NCBI GenBank assembly: GCA_937892135.1
Contig: CALAUK010000034.1
Span: 1-12,514 of the forward strand
Reading direction: 5' to 3'
Length of the DNA stretch: 12,514 nt
Source of the DNA: an uncultured Clostridia bacterium
GTDB lineage: Bacteria > Bacillota > Clostridia > UBA1381 > UMGS1253
Shown here: positions 1-7,293 of the stretch, piece by piece
How the letters are laid out: each line of letters starts with the position of its first letter
Position numbering within the stretch: position 1 is the first letter of the stretch
The notes under the pieces: generated by a model
Databases searched by the model: none
What the model was told of the DNA's origin: nothing
Seen by the model: only the letters and a program-made list of their open reading frames with translations
Made by a program: the position numbers and the translations under genes

Positions 1-1405
1 AATAATACAGTGAATGTGAGCTTGTAGCGTCCTGAATAAGGCTACCGCCGCCGTTTATAAGCATTTTAGCCTTTTTTAAGGATGTGTAAACCTTAAAAAA
101 GTCAGACCTTTTTTCAGAATCAACCTGATAGGTAAGCCTTGTGCTTTTCGGATTTTCGGAAAGCACTAAAATTCTTATGTTCGGCATATATTTTTTCAGG
201 CTTTCGATGATAGCAAACAAAAGCGCATCATCACCGCTGTTTTCAAAGCCGTAATAGCCTGAAATAATAACATCATATTCTTTTTCCGCTCTTGCTTTAG
301 AGAGAATAGAAGTATATATATCAATATGAGTTTCGGCAAGCTTTTCCGATGAAAATGTTGATGTTGCCTTGTTATAAAGATTTTCTCCGAGACGGGTTCT
401 TTCTTCTTTGTTATCTGCAAGATACACCATTTTTTCTGCAAGCTCAAGGTAATTTTCGCTTTCAAATAAAAGGCCCGTATTAACGCCGTCTATAAGGTCG
501 GGAATACCTCCCACCCTTGATGAAATTGTTGGCTTTTTAAGCCTTGCACCCTCCATCAATACATAAGGGAAGCTTTCGCTTCTTGATGAAAGGGTGTTAA
601 TATCTACAAAGTTTAAGAAACTGTATATATCTTTTATAAAGTTTGTGAATATAAGCTTGTCGTGGATACCTGCGTCTTTTGCGATTTTTACAAGCTCATC
701 TCTTAAATCGCCCTCGCCCGCAATTAAAAACCTTAGGTTATCTCTTTTTTTTGCGGCTTCCGCGCACGCCTTAACAAAAATATCATGGCCTTTTACATAG
801 TCATGTCTTCCTATGAGGCCTATATATACATTGTCGGGATTATAATCAATATTAAATCTTTTGGCGAATTCTTCTTTTGACTGATATGTCATTTCAGAAG
901 AATAGTCCATTCCGTTATAAACAGTATATACATTATTTGGCTTAAAGCCTCGGCCTATAAGCATTTGCCTGAAGTTTGAAGAAACGGCAATGAAGTTACG
1001 GAGTCTTTTTAAAGACATTACATTAAGCCCTGTAAACACTAATTTTTTATATATTCCGTCAAAATCTAAAAGGAAGTCACTGTGAATAGTGGTCACAATG
1101 GGAATGGAAACTCTTTTTTTGAGCTTTGCACACAAAAAGTTCGCTCTCGCACCATGGGAATGAATAATATCAAAGCCGTCTTTTGCGATTTCTTCAAGCC
1201 TTTTTACAACGCTTAAGTCGAAACGGCTTTTTTGCTCAAGAAGCTCACTTTCCACATCTATATCCTGAAGCTCATCGAAAAAAGAGCCTTTCATAAAGCA
1301 TACTATTTTAACATCTGCCTTTTTGGAAAGCGCTCTTAAAAGGGCAAAAACATGAGTTTTTGCGCCGCCTGTATCGCCACCGCTTATAAGATGCAGAACT
1401 TTCAT
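1..1405 (-). CDS. csaB: GT4 glycosyltransferase fused to CsaB-type polysaccharide pyruvyl transferase (3' end outside window)
   Basis: An open frame runs from ATG at 1405 to the left edge, 468 codons with no stop. I checked the frame at several points. Residues 1-~365 are a GT-B family 4 glycosyltransferase: an N-terminal GGDTGGAKTHV nucleotide-sugar loop, HSHGARAN near residue 85, and the EX7E donor-site motif E277-E285 (ESFPYVLME). After a short linker (SKARAEKEY) a second domain begins near residue 378 with DVIISGYYGFENSGDDALL and later INGGGSLIQDATSS, the opening signatures of CsaB, which adds ketal-pyruvate to cell-wall polysaccharide. The visible part is about the first 90 residues of that domain. 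It follows the polymerase gene by 19 nt with a GGAGG site 7 nt before the ATG. Inferred role: one cytosolic enzyme that both adds a sugar and pyruvylates the repeat unit. CsaB is normally a separate protein, so the fusion is notable. Domain calls are firm; the substrate is unknown. Confidence 0.88.
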   Translation of the reverse strand, partial: MKVLHLISGGDTGGAKTHVFALLRALSKKADVKIVCFMKGSFFDELQDIDVESELLEQKSRFDLSVVKRLEEIAKDGFDIIHSHGARANFLCAKLKKRVSIPIVTTIHSDFLLDFDGIYKKLVFTGLNVMSLKRLRNFIAVSSNFRQMLIGRGFKPNNVYTVYNGMDYSSEMTYQSKEEFAKRFNIDYNPDNVYIGLIGRHDYVKGHDIFVKACAEAAKKRDNLRFLIAGEGDLRDELVKIAKDAGIHDKLIFTNFIKDIYSFLNFVDINTLSSRSESFPYVLMEGARLKKPTISSRVGGIPDLIDGVNTGLLFESENYLELAEKMVYLADNKEERTRLGENLYNKATSTFSSEKLAETHIDIYTSILSKARAEKEYDVIISGYYGFENSGDDALLFAIIESLKKYMPNIRILVLSENPKSTRLTYQVDSEKRSDFFKVYTSLKKAKMLINGGGSLIQDATSSHSLYY

Positions 1406-1424
1406 AAAACGAACCTCCGTTAAG

Positions 1425-2912
1425 TTATTCTTCTTCTTTGCTTAACACAAACGAGCTCATCGCAACGCCTGCGCAGATGAAGAATGCAAATATTACTCTT
1501 GGGTAGAACCAACAGTATTCAAAAAAGCCTATAAAGAGAAATGCAGTCATAGCCGAAGCCGCTGCTATTGCAGAAGAAGATACAAGAGTGTTTTTAGCTT
1601 TACCTGCAATAAAAGACCTCTTTATTATAACAAATGTCATCGAAAGATATATTATAATACCCAATATACCGAGCTCTGCAAAAATCTCTAAAAACTGCAT
1701 ATGTGAATGCGGAGCAACAGTTGCCGCCATAAGAGAATACTTAGGGTAAACCGCTTTAAAAGCACCGTTTCCTAAGCCTACTCCGGTAAACCAGTAATCA
1801 GAAAGCATCAAAAGAGTACCCTGCCAGATAACAAGGCGGTATGCGCTTGAAGTATCCTGAAGGTTTCCTATGGTTAAAATTCTTGCGGTTATGCTTTCGG
1901 GCAAAAACGGTATTAAAGCAAGTGCAAAAATAACAAGGTATGGAATATATCTTTTGTTATAAACACTTACAAAAATAACAGTTGCCACTGCAAAGGCTAT
2001 CCAGCCTGAGCGTGAGTATGTTAAAAGAAGTGCCACGATGCAAACTATAACTCCCAACGCTGAAAGAGCTTTAGTTATTTTGCCTTTTCCCGATAGTGCA
2101 AATGCTGCGCCAAAAGGCATAAACAGCATAAGGAACTCTGCATAGTTATTGGGATTTCCGAGAGTTGAAAATGCACGCCCCGGCATATTTTCATTAAGCG
2201 ACATATCAGTAAGAGTCGGGTCAGGTTCTATGCCTAAAATGCTTTGGATAACTGCAAACACTGCAGTGATTACAGCAGTTACAAGCATCCATTTTAAGAA
2301 AGTATAAAGCCTTTCTTTTGTACAGATATAAAAATATACCGAAAGGCATAACAAAAGTGCAGTAAAGAAGAACATAAAAATTCTTGCACTGTCCGAAACA
2401 TCATGCGAAAATACAACGGAAAAAGCTGCCATGCCAATAAACAATATAATAGTAAGCCACACGGGTGGAAGCTTTCTTTTTTCTTTCGGGCGGGAAAGCA
2501 GTGATATAACAAAAGCTAAGCCAGCCAGAAAGAGGCCATATAAATTGTTCCACGAATCGTGAGGGGCTATAAACATAACACAGCACAAAAACGGAACGCT
2601 GAAAATAAAAGAAACAACAGCCGACTTTGAAAAGACGTTAAATATAAGACTTTCTTTAAAAAGAGAGCTGATTTTTTCTGCCGCCTTATAAAAAGGGCGA
2701 AAAACAAAAGAAAGAATTTTATAAAAGACAGATGTGTCTTTAAATTTGTCTTCAATTGCGCCGTTTCCTGTAAGGATTTTTTTCGTAAGGCTTTTTGAGT
2801 AGCTTTCTGAAATAAAAAAGATAAACCTTTCAATCAGAGAAAAAATATAACTTTCCTTTATCGCGCCCCCAAGCCATGCTAAAAAAGATATAAAAAGGCT
2901 GTTTTTTAACAT
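1425..2912 (-). CDS. O-antigen ligase/Wzy-type polysaccharide polymerase
   Basis: A 495-residue polytopic membrane protein with about ten or more hydrophobic segments from residue ~95 onward. Family landmarks of the Wzy_C/O-antigen ligase superfamily are visible: GNPNNYAEF (252-260), TYSRSGW (298-304), and the large-loop motif PHSHMQFLEIFAELG (401-415), whose His402/His404 and Glu residues match the conserved region used in glycan transfer. Residues 1-~90 form a less hydrophobic extension, which I recall in related clostridial proteins. By family it would join lipid-linked repeat units outside the membrane, or transfer a finished chain to an acceptor; sequence alone cannot separate polymerase from ligase. 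A GAGGTG site lies 6 nt before the ATG. The gene sits 17 nt after the DUF4330-like gene and 19 nt before the GT-CsaB gene, so it is inside the leftward operon. With a flippase and chain-length regulator nearby, polymerase is the better guess. Confidence 0.87.
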   Translation of the reverse strand: MLKNSLFISFLAWLGGAIKESYIFSLIERFIFFISESYSKSLTKKILTGNGAIEDKFKDTSVFYKILSFVFRPFYKAAEKISSLFKESLIFNVFSKSAVVSFIFSVPFLCCVMFIAPHDSWNNLYGLFLAGLAFVISLLSRPKEKRKLPPVWLTIILFIGMAAFSVVFSHDVSDSARIFMFFFTALLLCLSVYFYICTKERLYTFLKWMLVTAVITAVFAVIQSILGIEPDPTLTDMSLNENMPGRAFSTLGNPNNYAEFLMLFMPFGAAFALSGKGKITKALSALGVIVCIVALLLTYSRSGWIAFAVATVIFVSVYNKRYIPYLVIFALALIPFLPESITARILTIGNLQDTSSAYRLVIWQGTLLMLSDYWFTGVGLGNGAFKAVYPKYSLMAATVAPHSHMQFLEIFAELGILGIIIYLSMTFVIIKRSFIAGKAKNTLVSSSAIAAASAMTAFLFIGFFEYCWFYPRVIFAFFICAGVAMSSFVLSKEEE

Positions 2913-2929
2913 ATCCTACACCTCGAAGT

Positions 2930-3772
2930 TTATTCGATATTAATAAGCATTGCGCCGCTTGCAATTGCATTTCCTGCGCTTAAGGTGATTTTCTTTCCAA
3001 GGAAGTACTCTTTTGAACCAATTTTAGCGGAGCCGTTTTCATTTATTGTTCCTGAGGAGTTAACCAAAAGCTTAACTGTCACATAACCATCTTTCGGGCT
3101 TGTAACAATTCTGCCTGAGGAGTTTTGTGTGTAGACCTTTGCAGGTGAGGTTTCCACTGCGCTTACAGTTCCCAAAACAACTCTTCCTGAGTGATCATAA
3201 ACTTCAGCGCCTTCTTTTATAGCCTCTGCGACCAAAACGGGAACTTCGTTATGCTCAAAGGAAAGAACAAAGGGTGCCACCTGATTTTCGGCTGCAGTTT
3301 CGTCTTTTATTGTTATATCATAAACACGAAGATACATTTTTGCATTTCCTGCACGAAGAGTGAAGGAATGGCCCACTCCGTACTGCTGACCGCCGATAAT
3401 AGCACCAAGTGCATTTTTCTGACCTGCTACCTCGCCTGTTATAATCGCTGATTTAAAGCCCTCTTTTATTCCTGCTGTAAACTGAGATGAGGTATTTTCA
3501 ATAAGGGAATATGAATCTCTTACATCAACACCTGTAACAAAGCCAAGGTCAACGCTTTTTTCAGCGTCTAAAAGAGATGCACCTTCTACGACATCGTCAA
3601 TTACAAAATCGCTTACTTCTTCAATGTAATATTTCATTACAAGGGTCTGAGTTGCGGCTACATCATCTTTTTTTGTTAAAAAGAGAGCGCCTGCGATAAG
3701 CATTATAATAACAACCGCTATTATAATAATGTCAATAATGTTTAGTTTTCCGAAAAGTTTTTTGCAATTCAT
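2930..3772 (-). CDS. DUF4330-like membrane-anchored protein with two internal repeats
   Basis: A 280-residue protein with an N-terminal LFGKLNIIDIIII segment and a single membrane helix (about residues 12-32), then an extracytoplasmic region. The FGK-N-IID start resembles DUF4330 proteins, which have no established function. The external part is an internal duplication: the first copy spans about 50-152 and the second about 175-280. EGA recurs at 63-65 and 187-189, and AGNA at 141-144 and 266-269, so both motifs are offset by 124-125 residues. In the better aligned stretch the copies share a pattern of G-x-x-Y-x-x-G, then T-L-x-AGNA. A GAGGAGG site overlaps the TGA of the preceding glycosyltransferase gene (gap 13 nt), suggesting translational coupling. 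Its place between a glycosyltransferase and the polymerase suggests a role in assembly or export of the polymer, but that is inference from context only. Confidence 0.72.
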   Translation of the reverse strand: MNCKKLFGKLNIIDIIIIAVVIIMLIAGALFLTKKDDVAATQTLVMKYYIEEVSDFVIDDVVEGASLLDAEKSVDLGFVTGVDVRDSYSLIENTSSQFTAGIKEGFKSAIITGEVAGQKNALGAIIGGQQYGVGHSFTLRAGNAKMYLRVYDITIKDETAAENQVAPFVLSFEHNEVPVLVAEAIKEGAEVYDHSGRVVLGTVSAVETSPAKVYTQNSSGRIVTSPKDGYVTVKLLVNSSGTINENGSAKIGSKEYFLGKKITLSAGNAIASGAMLINIE

Positions 3773-3785
3773 GGTTTTGTCCTCC

Positions 3786-4880
3786 TCATTTTAAAGCGTT
3801 TTCGTACTGTTTATAAATATCTTCAAGTAAAATATCAAGATTAAATCTGTTTTCGATTGTTTTAAGAGCATTTTCTGAAAACTTTTTATAAAGCTCTTCG
3901 TTTTCGGATAATTCCTTAAGGGCGTTTGCCATTTGGATTTCGTCTCCATATTCGACAAGGTATCCGCAGTCTGTGTCTTTGTTTATTATATCGCCGTTTC
4001 CGCCGACATTTGTTGCAATTACGGGAAGCTTGTTTGAAAGAGCCTCAAGGATTGCAAAGCTCAAGGCTTCGTAGCATTTTGCAGAGTTTACAAAAACATC
4101 TGAGCCTTTTAAAATATTTTCGCTGTCACGCCTAAAGCCCAGCTGAAGAATTTTATCCTGGAGGCCGTATGAGTGTATAAGGCTTTTGATTTCGTCCCAA
4201 AGTTCGCCCTCGCCGGCTATAAGAACAACATATTTTTTAGTTGCAATTTTATCAAATTCTGCAATAGCTCTTACAAAGTAGTCTAAGCCTTTTGCCATAT
4301 GATATCTTGCAAGAGTTGAAATAACGAAAGTATCATCTGAAATGTTAAGCTCTTCTCTTATAGTGCTTTTCCTGTCGGGTTCACCCTTATAAAAAACTCC
4401 GTTAAAGATAACATCTATTTTATTTGGGTTTACTCCGCCTGCTGTAAGAAGCTCCTTGCCGTTATTGCAAACGGAAAGAATTTTTTCCTGATGGGGAGTT
4501 ATGAGAGCGTTAGTTATTTTCCACAAGGGGGAAACCGGAAGTGTAAGGTGGCAGGTATATATAACCTTAACCTTTTTATAAAAAAGTCTGCTTAAAATTG
4601 CAATATAGTTTTCTCTCGGGTACTGAGTGTGAATAATGTCTATATTATTTTCTCTGCAGATTTTTGCCAGGCTCTTCGCCGCCTTTAAATCAAACGGATT
4701 TTTCATTTCGATTTTAAAGGTTTTTATATTCATTTCCGCCATCTGCTCTGAAAGAAGACCAGGCTCATTGTATGCAAAAAAGCAGTTACATTTTTTTTCG
4801 TTATAAGCGTTTACAAGATTATAAACATACTTTTCCGTGCCCGCTTTTCCTGCATGGTTTATAAGATACAATACGTTCAA
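3786..4880 (-). CDS. GT4 family glycosyltransferase (TTG start)
   Basis: A 364-residue GT-B fold glycosyltransferase. The N-terminal acceptor domain opens NVLYLINHAGKAGTEKYV, a variant of the glycine-rich loop of family 4 enzymes. HTQYPRENY (84-92) follows. The C-terminal donor domain has VLIAGEGELWDEI (219-231) and the EX7E motif E271-E279 (EALSFAILE), followed by PVIATNVGGNGDII. There is no signal peptide, so it should act at the cytoplasmic membrane face, adding one sugar to the lipid-linked repeat unit. The donor and linkage cannot be read from sequence. The start is TTG, chosen because AGGAGG lies exactly 8 nt upstream and the protein begins with the expected first beta strand; no ATG fits. 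It follows the flippase gene by 18 nt. It is only distantly similar to the GT domain at 1-1405, so the two probably add different sugars. Confidence 0.9.
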   Translation of the reverse strand: MNVLYLINHAGKAGTEKYVYNLVNAYNEKKCNCFFAYNEPGLLSEQMAEMNIKTFKIEMKNPFDLKAAKSLAKICRENNIDIIHTQYPRENYIAILSRLFYKKVKVIYTCHLTLPVSPLWKITNALITPHQEKILSVCNNGKELLTAGGVNPNKIDVIFNGVFYKGEPDRKSTIREELNISDDTFVISTLARYHMAKGLDYFVRAIAEFDKIATKKYVVLIAGEGELWDEIKSLIHSYGLQDKILQLGFRRDSENILKGSDVFVNSAKCYEALSFAILEALSNKLPVIATNVGGNGDIINKDTDCGYLVEYGDEIQMANALKELSENEELYKKFSENALKTIENRFNLDILLEDIYKQYENALK

Positions 4881-4888
4881 AATATGTA

Positions 4889-4894
4889 CCTCCT
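4889..4894 (-). promoter_or_regulatory. Ribosome binding site supporting a TTG start
   Basis: AGGAGG reads on the minus strand 8 nt before the TTG at 4880. It is a near-perfect Shine-Dalgarno site and decides the start of the GT4 gene, which has no ATG nearby. Confidence 0.8.
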
Positions 4895-4898
4895 TTGT

Positions 4899-6485
4899 TT
4901 AGTTGGATTTTTTTAGCTTATTTTTAAAAGAAGAGACAAGCTCTGTCATATATGGCATTTTTAATATTATAAGCAAAGCAAAATAAGAAATTATACCCAC
5001 GCCGGTCGGGATTATAAGTCTTATAATTCTGCTTAAAAGTCCTGTGTCTGAGATTCTGCCTGCTACAAATGAATCTGTTAGCGCTACTAACAAAAACATA
5101 AAGGCAGCACCCGCCAAAGAGCATAAAAGATTTAAATAAAAGCCCTTAGAGTATGAACCGATTTTTCTTTTAAGCCTTATGACCAGATTAAAAAGCCCTA
5201 TAAGCGAGGACACTGAATATGCTAAAGGAATTCCGAAAGCGCCAAGTATATTAAAGCTTTCTAAAAGCTTAATAAAGGCTAAGCTTAAAATGATATTGGC
5301 TGCCATAATCACAAACCCGTTTATGGCAGGGGTTTTTGTGTTTCCCGATGCATAAAAAGCACGGTCCAAAATTTCTTTTAAGCCTACGCCCATAATTCCT
5401 ATTGAATACAAAACAAGAAGTATGCAGGCAACATCTATATCAGCTTCAGTAACCTGGCCCCACTGTGCTATAAGCTTAAGAAGAGGCTTTCTTAATGCAA
5501 TAAAGCCAAAGGTTAAAGGAATTAAAATCATAGATGTGCTGACAACAGTGTCAGATATTGTTTTTTTGTAGTTTTCGTTATCTCCCGTTGCTGCAAACTG
5601 CGTAAGAGTCGGGTAAACAACGGCGATTATAGCATATACAAGTGCTAAAATCATTTGCAGAACAAGGTTCTGAACATAGGTTATAAGAGTTACCATTCCG
5701 TCAAAATTTGCTATCATAGTAACATTATAAAACATATTAAGCTGATAAGATGAAACTCCTATAAGAACAGGGAGCATCCTTTTAAAAACCAAAATCATAT
5801 CGGGGTCTTTCAAACTGAATACAGGTCTGTAGCGAAAACCGCCTGCAATAAGTGGCGGAATTAAGATTATAGCCTGCAGCGACAAGCCTATAAAGGTTGC
5901 GATTAAAAGACCGAAAACTCCGAATTTATCAGCTAAAGTGAATACATAGATAATAACAGACAGACTACTCGGAACAGTTACAAAAGCGGGCCAGCCGTAT
6001 TTTCCGTGAGACTGAAGAATGCCCTGGAATATGTAGTTAAGTCCGTAAAATATCATAACGGGCATTATAATCATTAAGGCCTTAACTGCAAAAGAATACT
6101 CATCGCCCGAATTAAACACCGTAAACTTAGGCAGAACAAAAGAAACTGCCCATCCTAAAATAACCAAAACAGCCGTAAAAGAAGATATTACGGTTATAAT
6201 ATTATTAGAGAAGCGTTTTGCATCTTCTTCTCTTCCGTTTGCAATATGCCCTGCGTAAATAGGAATAATAACAGCAGAAATAGCCGTTCCGAAGCAGTTG
6301 AAAATCGTGTTTGGAACGGTTATTGCATATGAATAAACATTTAAATAAACATCGCTCACTCCAAAAAACGACATATAAACCTGAGTGCTTACCAAAGAGA
6401 GTATTCTTGCGAGCACTGTGATAATCATAACGTAGCTTATGGAGCTTAAAATATTTTTCTTTTTCTCAGGCATTCCAGTATACAT
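4899..6485 (-). CDS. murJ: MurJ/MviN-family lipid-linked oligosaccharide flippase (probable Wzx equivalent)
   Basis: A protein of 528 residues (524 if begun at the second Met, position 6473) with about 14 hydrophobic segments across its whole length, the usual size for MurJ of the MOP superfamily. The N-terminus fits the family: ARILSLVSTQVYMSFFGVSDVYLNVYSYAITVPN parallels the conserved first two helices, with a later FNCFGTAISAVIIPIYA stretch. MurJ proteins flip lipid II outward; relatives inside polysaccharide loci are thought to flip other undecaprenyl-linked units. No other Wzx-like gene is visible here, so export of this locus's repeat unit is the likely job. The first ATG overlaps the acyltransferase gene by 20 nt, and AGGAAG directly abuts it, too close to serve. 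The same purine run is about 12 nt from the ATG at 6473, which I find at least as likely. Confidence 0.85.
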   Translation of the reverse strand: MYTGMPEKKKNILSSISYVMIITVLARILSLVSTQVYMSFFGVSDVYLNVYSYAITVPNTIFNCFGTAISAVIIPIYAGHIANGREEDAKRFSNNIITVISSFTAVLVILGWAVSFVLPKFTVFNSGDEYSFAVKALMIIMPVMIFYGLNYIFQGILQSHGKYGWPAFVTVPSSLSVIIYVFTLADKFGVFGLLIATFIGLSLQAIILIPPLIAGGFRYRPVFSLKDPDMILVFKRMLPVLIGVSSYQLNMFYNVTMIANFDGMVTLITYVQNLVLQMILALVYAIIAVVYPTLTQFAATGDNENYKKTISDTVVSTSMILIPLTFGFIALRKPLLKLIAQWGQVTEADIDVACILLVLYSIGIMGVGLKEILDRAFYASGNTKTPAINGFVIMAANIILSLAFIKLLESFNILGAFGIPLAYSVSSLIGLFNLVIRLKRKIGSYSKGFYLNLLCSLAGAAFMFLLVALTDSFVAGRISDTGLLSRIIRLIIPTGVGIISYFALLIILKMPYMTELVSSFKNKLKKSN

Positions 6486-7014
6486 CTTCCTTTATAATTT
6501 TTGCGGGATTTCCGCCAACTAAAGCTTTTGAGGGGACATCTTTTGTAACAACGCTTCCTGCGGCGACAACCGCTCCGTCTCCTATTGTTACTCCTTTTAC
6601 AATAAGGCTTCTTGCGCCTATCCAGACATTTTTGCCGATTTTTACGCTTTTAAAAATCTCCGTATCGCTCATTAGTTTGTGGTAATCTCTGTCTAATATG
6701 CAGCAATCCCATGAAATAAGGGTGTTATCGCCTATTGTTATTTCTTTTCCTGCATGGATTTCCGTTCTGTCGCCTATTGCAACATTATCTCCTATTTTAA
6801 GCGTTGCGTCGCCCGATGTTCCAAAAACACTAAGCTTAACGTTTCTGTAAAGCATAACCTTTCTTCCAAGCTCTATGTGGGCATTCTTTTTTATGATGCG
6901 AACGCCTTTTTCTGCCCTTAAAAGACTTCCGCATTTTTCAAATCTTGCTTTTTTGAAAAAACCTCTTGTAAGGTCAAGTGTTATTTTAAAAATATCAAAA
7001 ACCGAACGGCTCAA
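6466..7014 (-). CDS. Left-handed beta-helix (hexapeptide) O-acyltransferase
   Basis: From TTG at 7014 this is 182 residues. Hexapeptide repeats of the [LIV]-G-x-x-x form run from about 50 to 152 (IELGRKVML, LKIGDNVAIGDRTEIHAG, ITIGDNTLISWD, VKIGKNVWIGARSLI, VTIGDGAVVAAGSVV), the left-handed beta-helix of the WbbJ/NodL/Maa group. DRDYHKL holds His112, a good candidate catalytic base. The C-terminus (VPSKALVGGNPAKII) is the usual end of acetyl-CoA-dependent sugar O-acetyltransferases. It most likely acetylates a sugar of the polymer in the cytosol; serine O-acetyltransferase-type roles seem unlikely from the context. An ATG at 7062 would add 16 residues (198 in all) but no binding site precedes it, and it would fall upstream of or at the predicted transcription start. 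First gene of the leftward operon. Confidence 0.88.
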   Translation of the reverse strand: MSRSVFDIFKITLDLTRGFFKKARFEKCGSLLRAEKGVRIIKKNAHIELGRKVMLYRNVKLSVFGTSGDATLKIGDNVAIGDRTEIHAGKEITIGDNTLISWDCCILDRDYHKLMSDTEIFKSVKIGKNVWIGARSLIVKGVTIGDGAVVAAGSVVTKDVPSKALVGGNPAKIIKEDVYWNA

Positions 7015-7018
7015 ATTT

Positions 7019-7025
7019 CTCACCT
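7019..7025 (-). promoter_or_regulatory. Ribosome binding site choosing the TTG start at 7014
   Basis: AGGTGAG on the minus strand lies 4 nt before TTG at 7014-7012. No comparable purine run precedes the upstream ATG at 7062, so the shorter TTG-initiated form of the acyltransferase is preferred. Confidence 0.65.
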
Positions 7026-7052
7026 CATGACATAAAAACTCTATTATATAAC

Positions 7053-7081
7053 ATTGTAACATAAAAACTTAAGCTTGTCTA
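7053..7081 (-). promoter_or_regulatory. Predicted sigma-A promoter of the leftward operon
   Basis: On the minus strand TAGACA (7081-7076) and TACAAT (7058-7053) each match the sigma-A consensus at five of six positions, with a 17-nt spacer. Transcription would begin near 7046, about 30 nt before the TTG start of the acyltransferase. A second -10-like TATAAT lies at 7048-7043 but has no good -35 partner. Confidence 0.6.
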
Positions 7082-7185
7082 CAATTATTTGATACAGGTC
7101 GTGGCATAAGATGTAAATTTTTGACGAGACTTAAAAAAATCCATTTATGTGAAAAAATATCTTGATTTTTTTTAGATAAAATCGA

Positions 7186-7214
7186 TTGACAAAGCGTATA
7201 GACGATGGTATAAT
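7186..7214 (+). promoter_or_regulatory. Consensus sigma-A promoter of the cpsC-cpsD-cpsB-capD unit
   Basis: TTGACA (7186-7191) and TATAAT (7209-7214) are both perfect consensus hexamers with an optimal 17-nt spacer. The start of transcription is predicted near 7221, giving a leader of about 73 nt before the preferred ATG at 7294. It is intrinsically strong, so regulation would more likely act by repression or in the leader than by activation. Confidence 0.85.
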
Positions 7215-7222
7215 AGATATCG

Positions 7223-7263
7223 TAGTATACTATGCCGTAATGCCGTCAAAAGCGGTTTTCGGC
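7223..7263 (+). promoter_or_regulatory. Palindrome at the transcription start followed by a leader hairpin
   Basis: TAGTATACTA (7223-7232) is a perfect 10-bp palindrome falling 2 nt after the predicted start site, where a bound dimer would block the promoter. Then GCCG-TC-AAAA (7242-7251), loop GCGG, TTTT-CGGC (7256-7263) can form an 8-bp stem with a 2-nt bulge. GCCGT also recurs directly (7234-7238, 7242-7246). No long U-run follows, so this is not a normal terminator. Operator and leader-control roles are inference. Confidence 0.4.
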
Positions 7264-7293
7264 GGATAAAATTTATGGATGGAAGTGCAGAAA

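Noticed and set aside
196..465. 89-codon minus-strand frame MKAKITLSL...
   Set aside because: It overlaps the well-supported GT4-CsaB frame in another register and is a shadow; the real frame has clear family motifs there.
7159..7181. TATCT...AGATA inverted repeat upstream of the rightward promoter as an operator or terminator
   Set aside because: Only a 5-bp A/T stem with an 11-nt loop dominated by T; not distinguishable from chance in this AT-rich gap.
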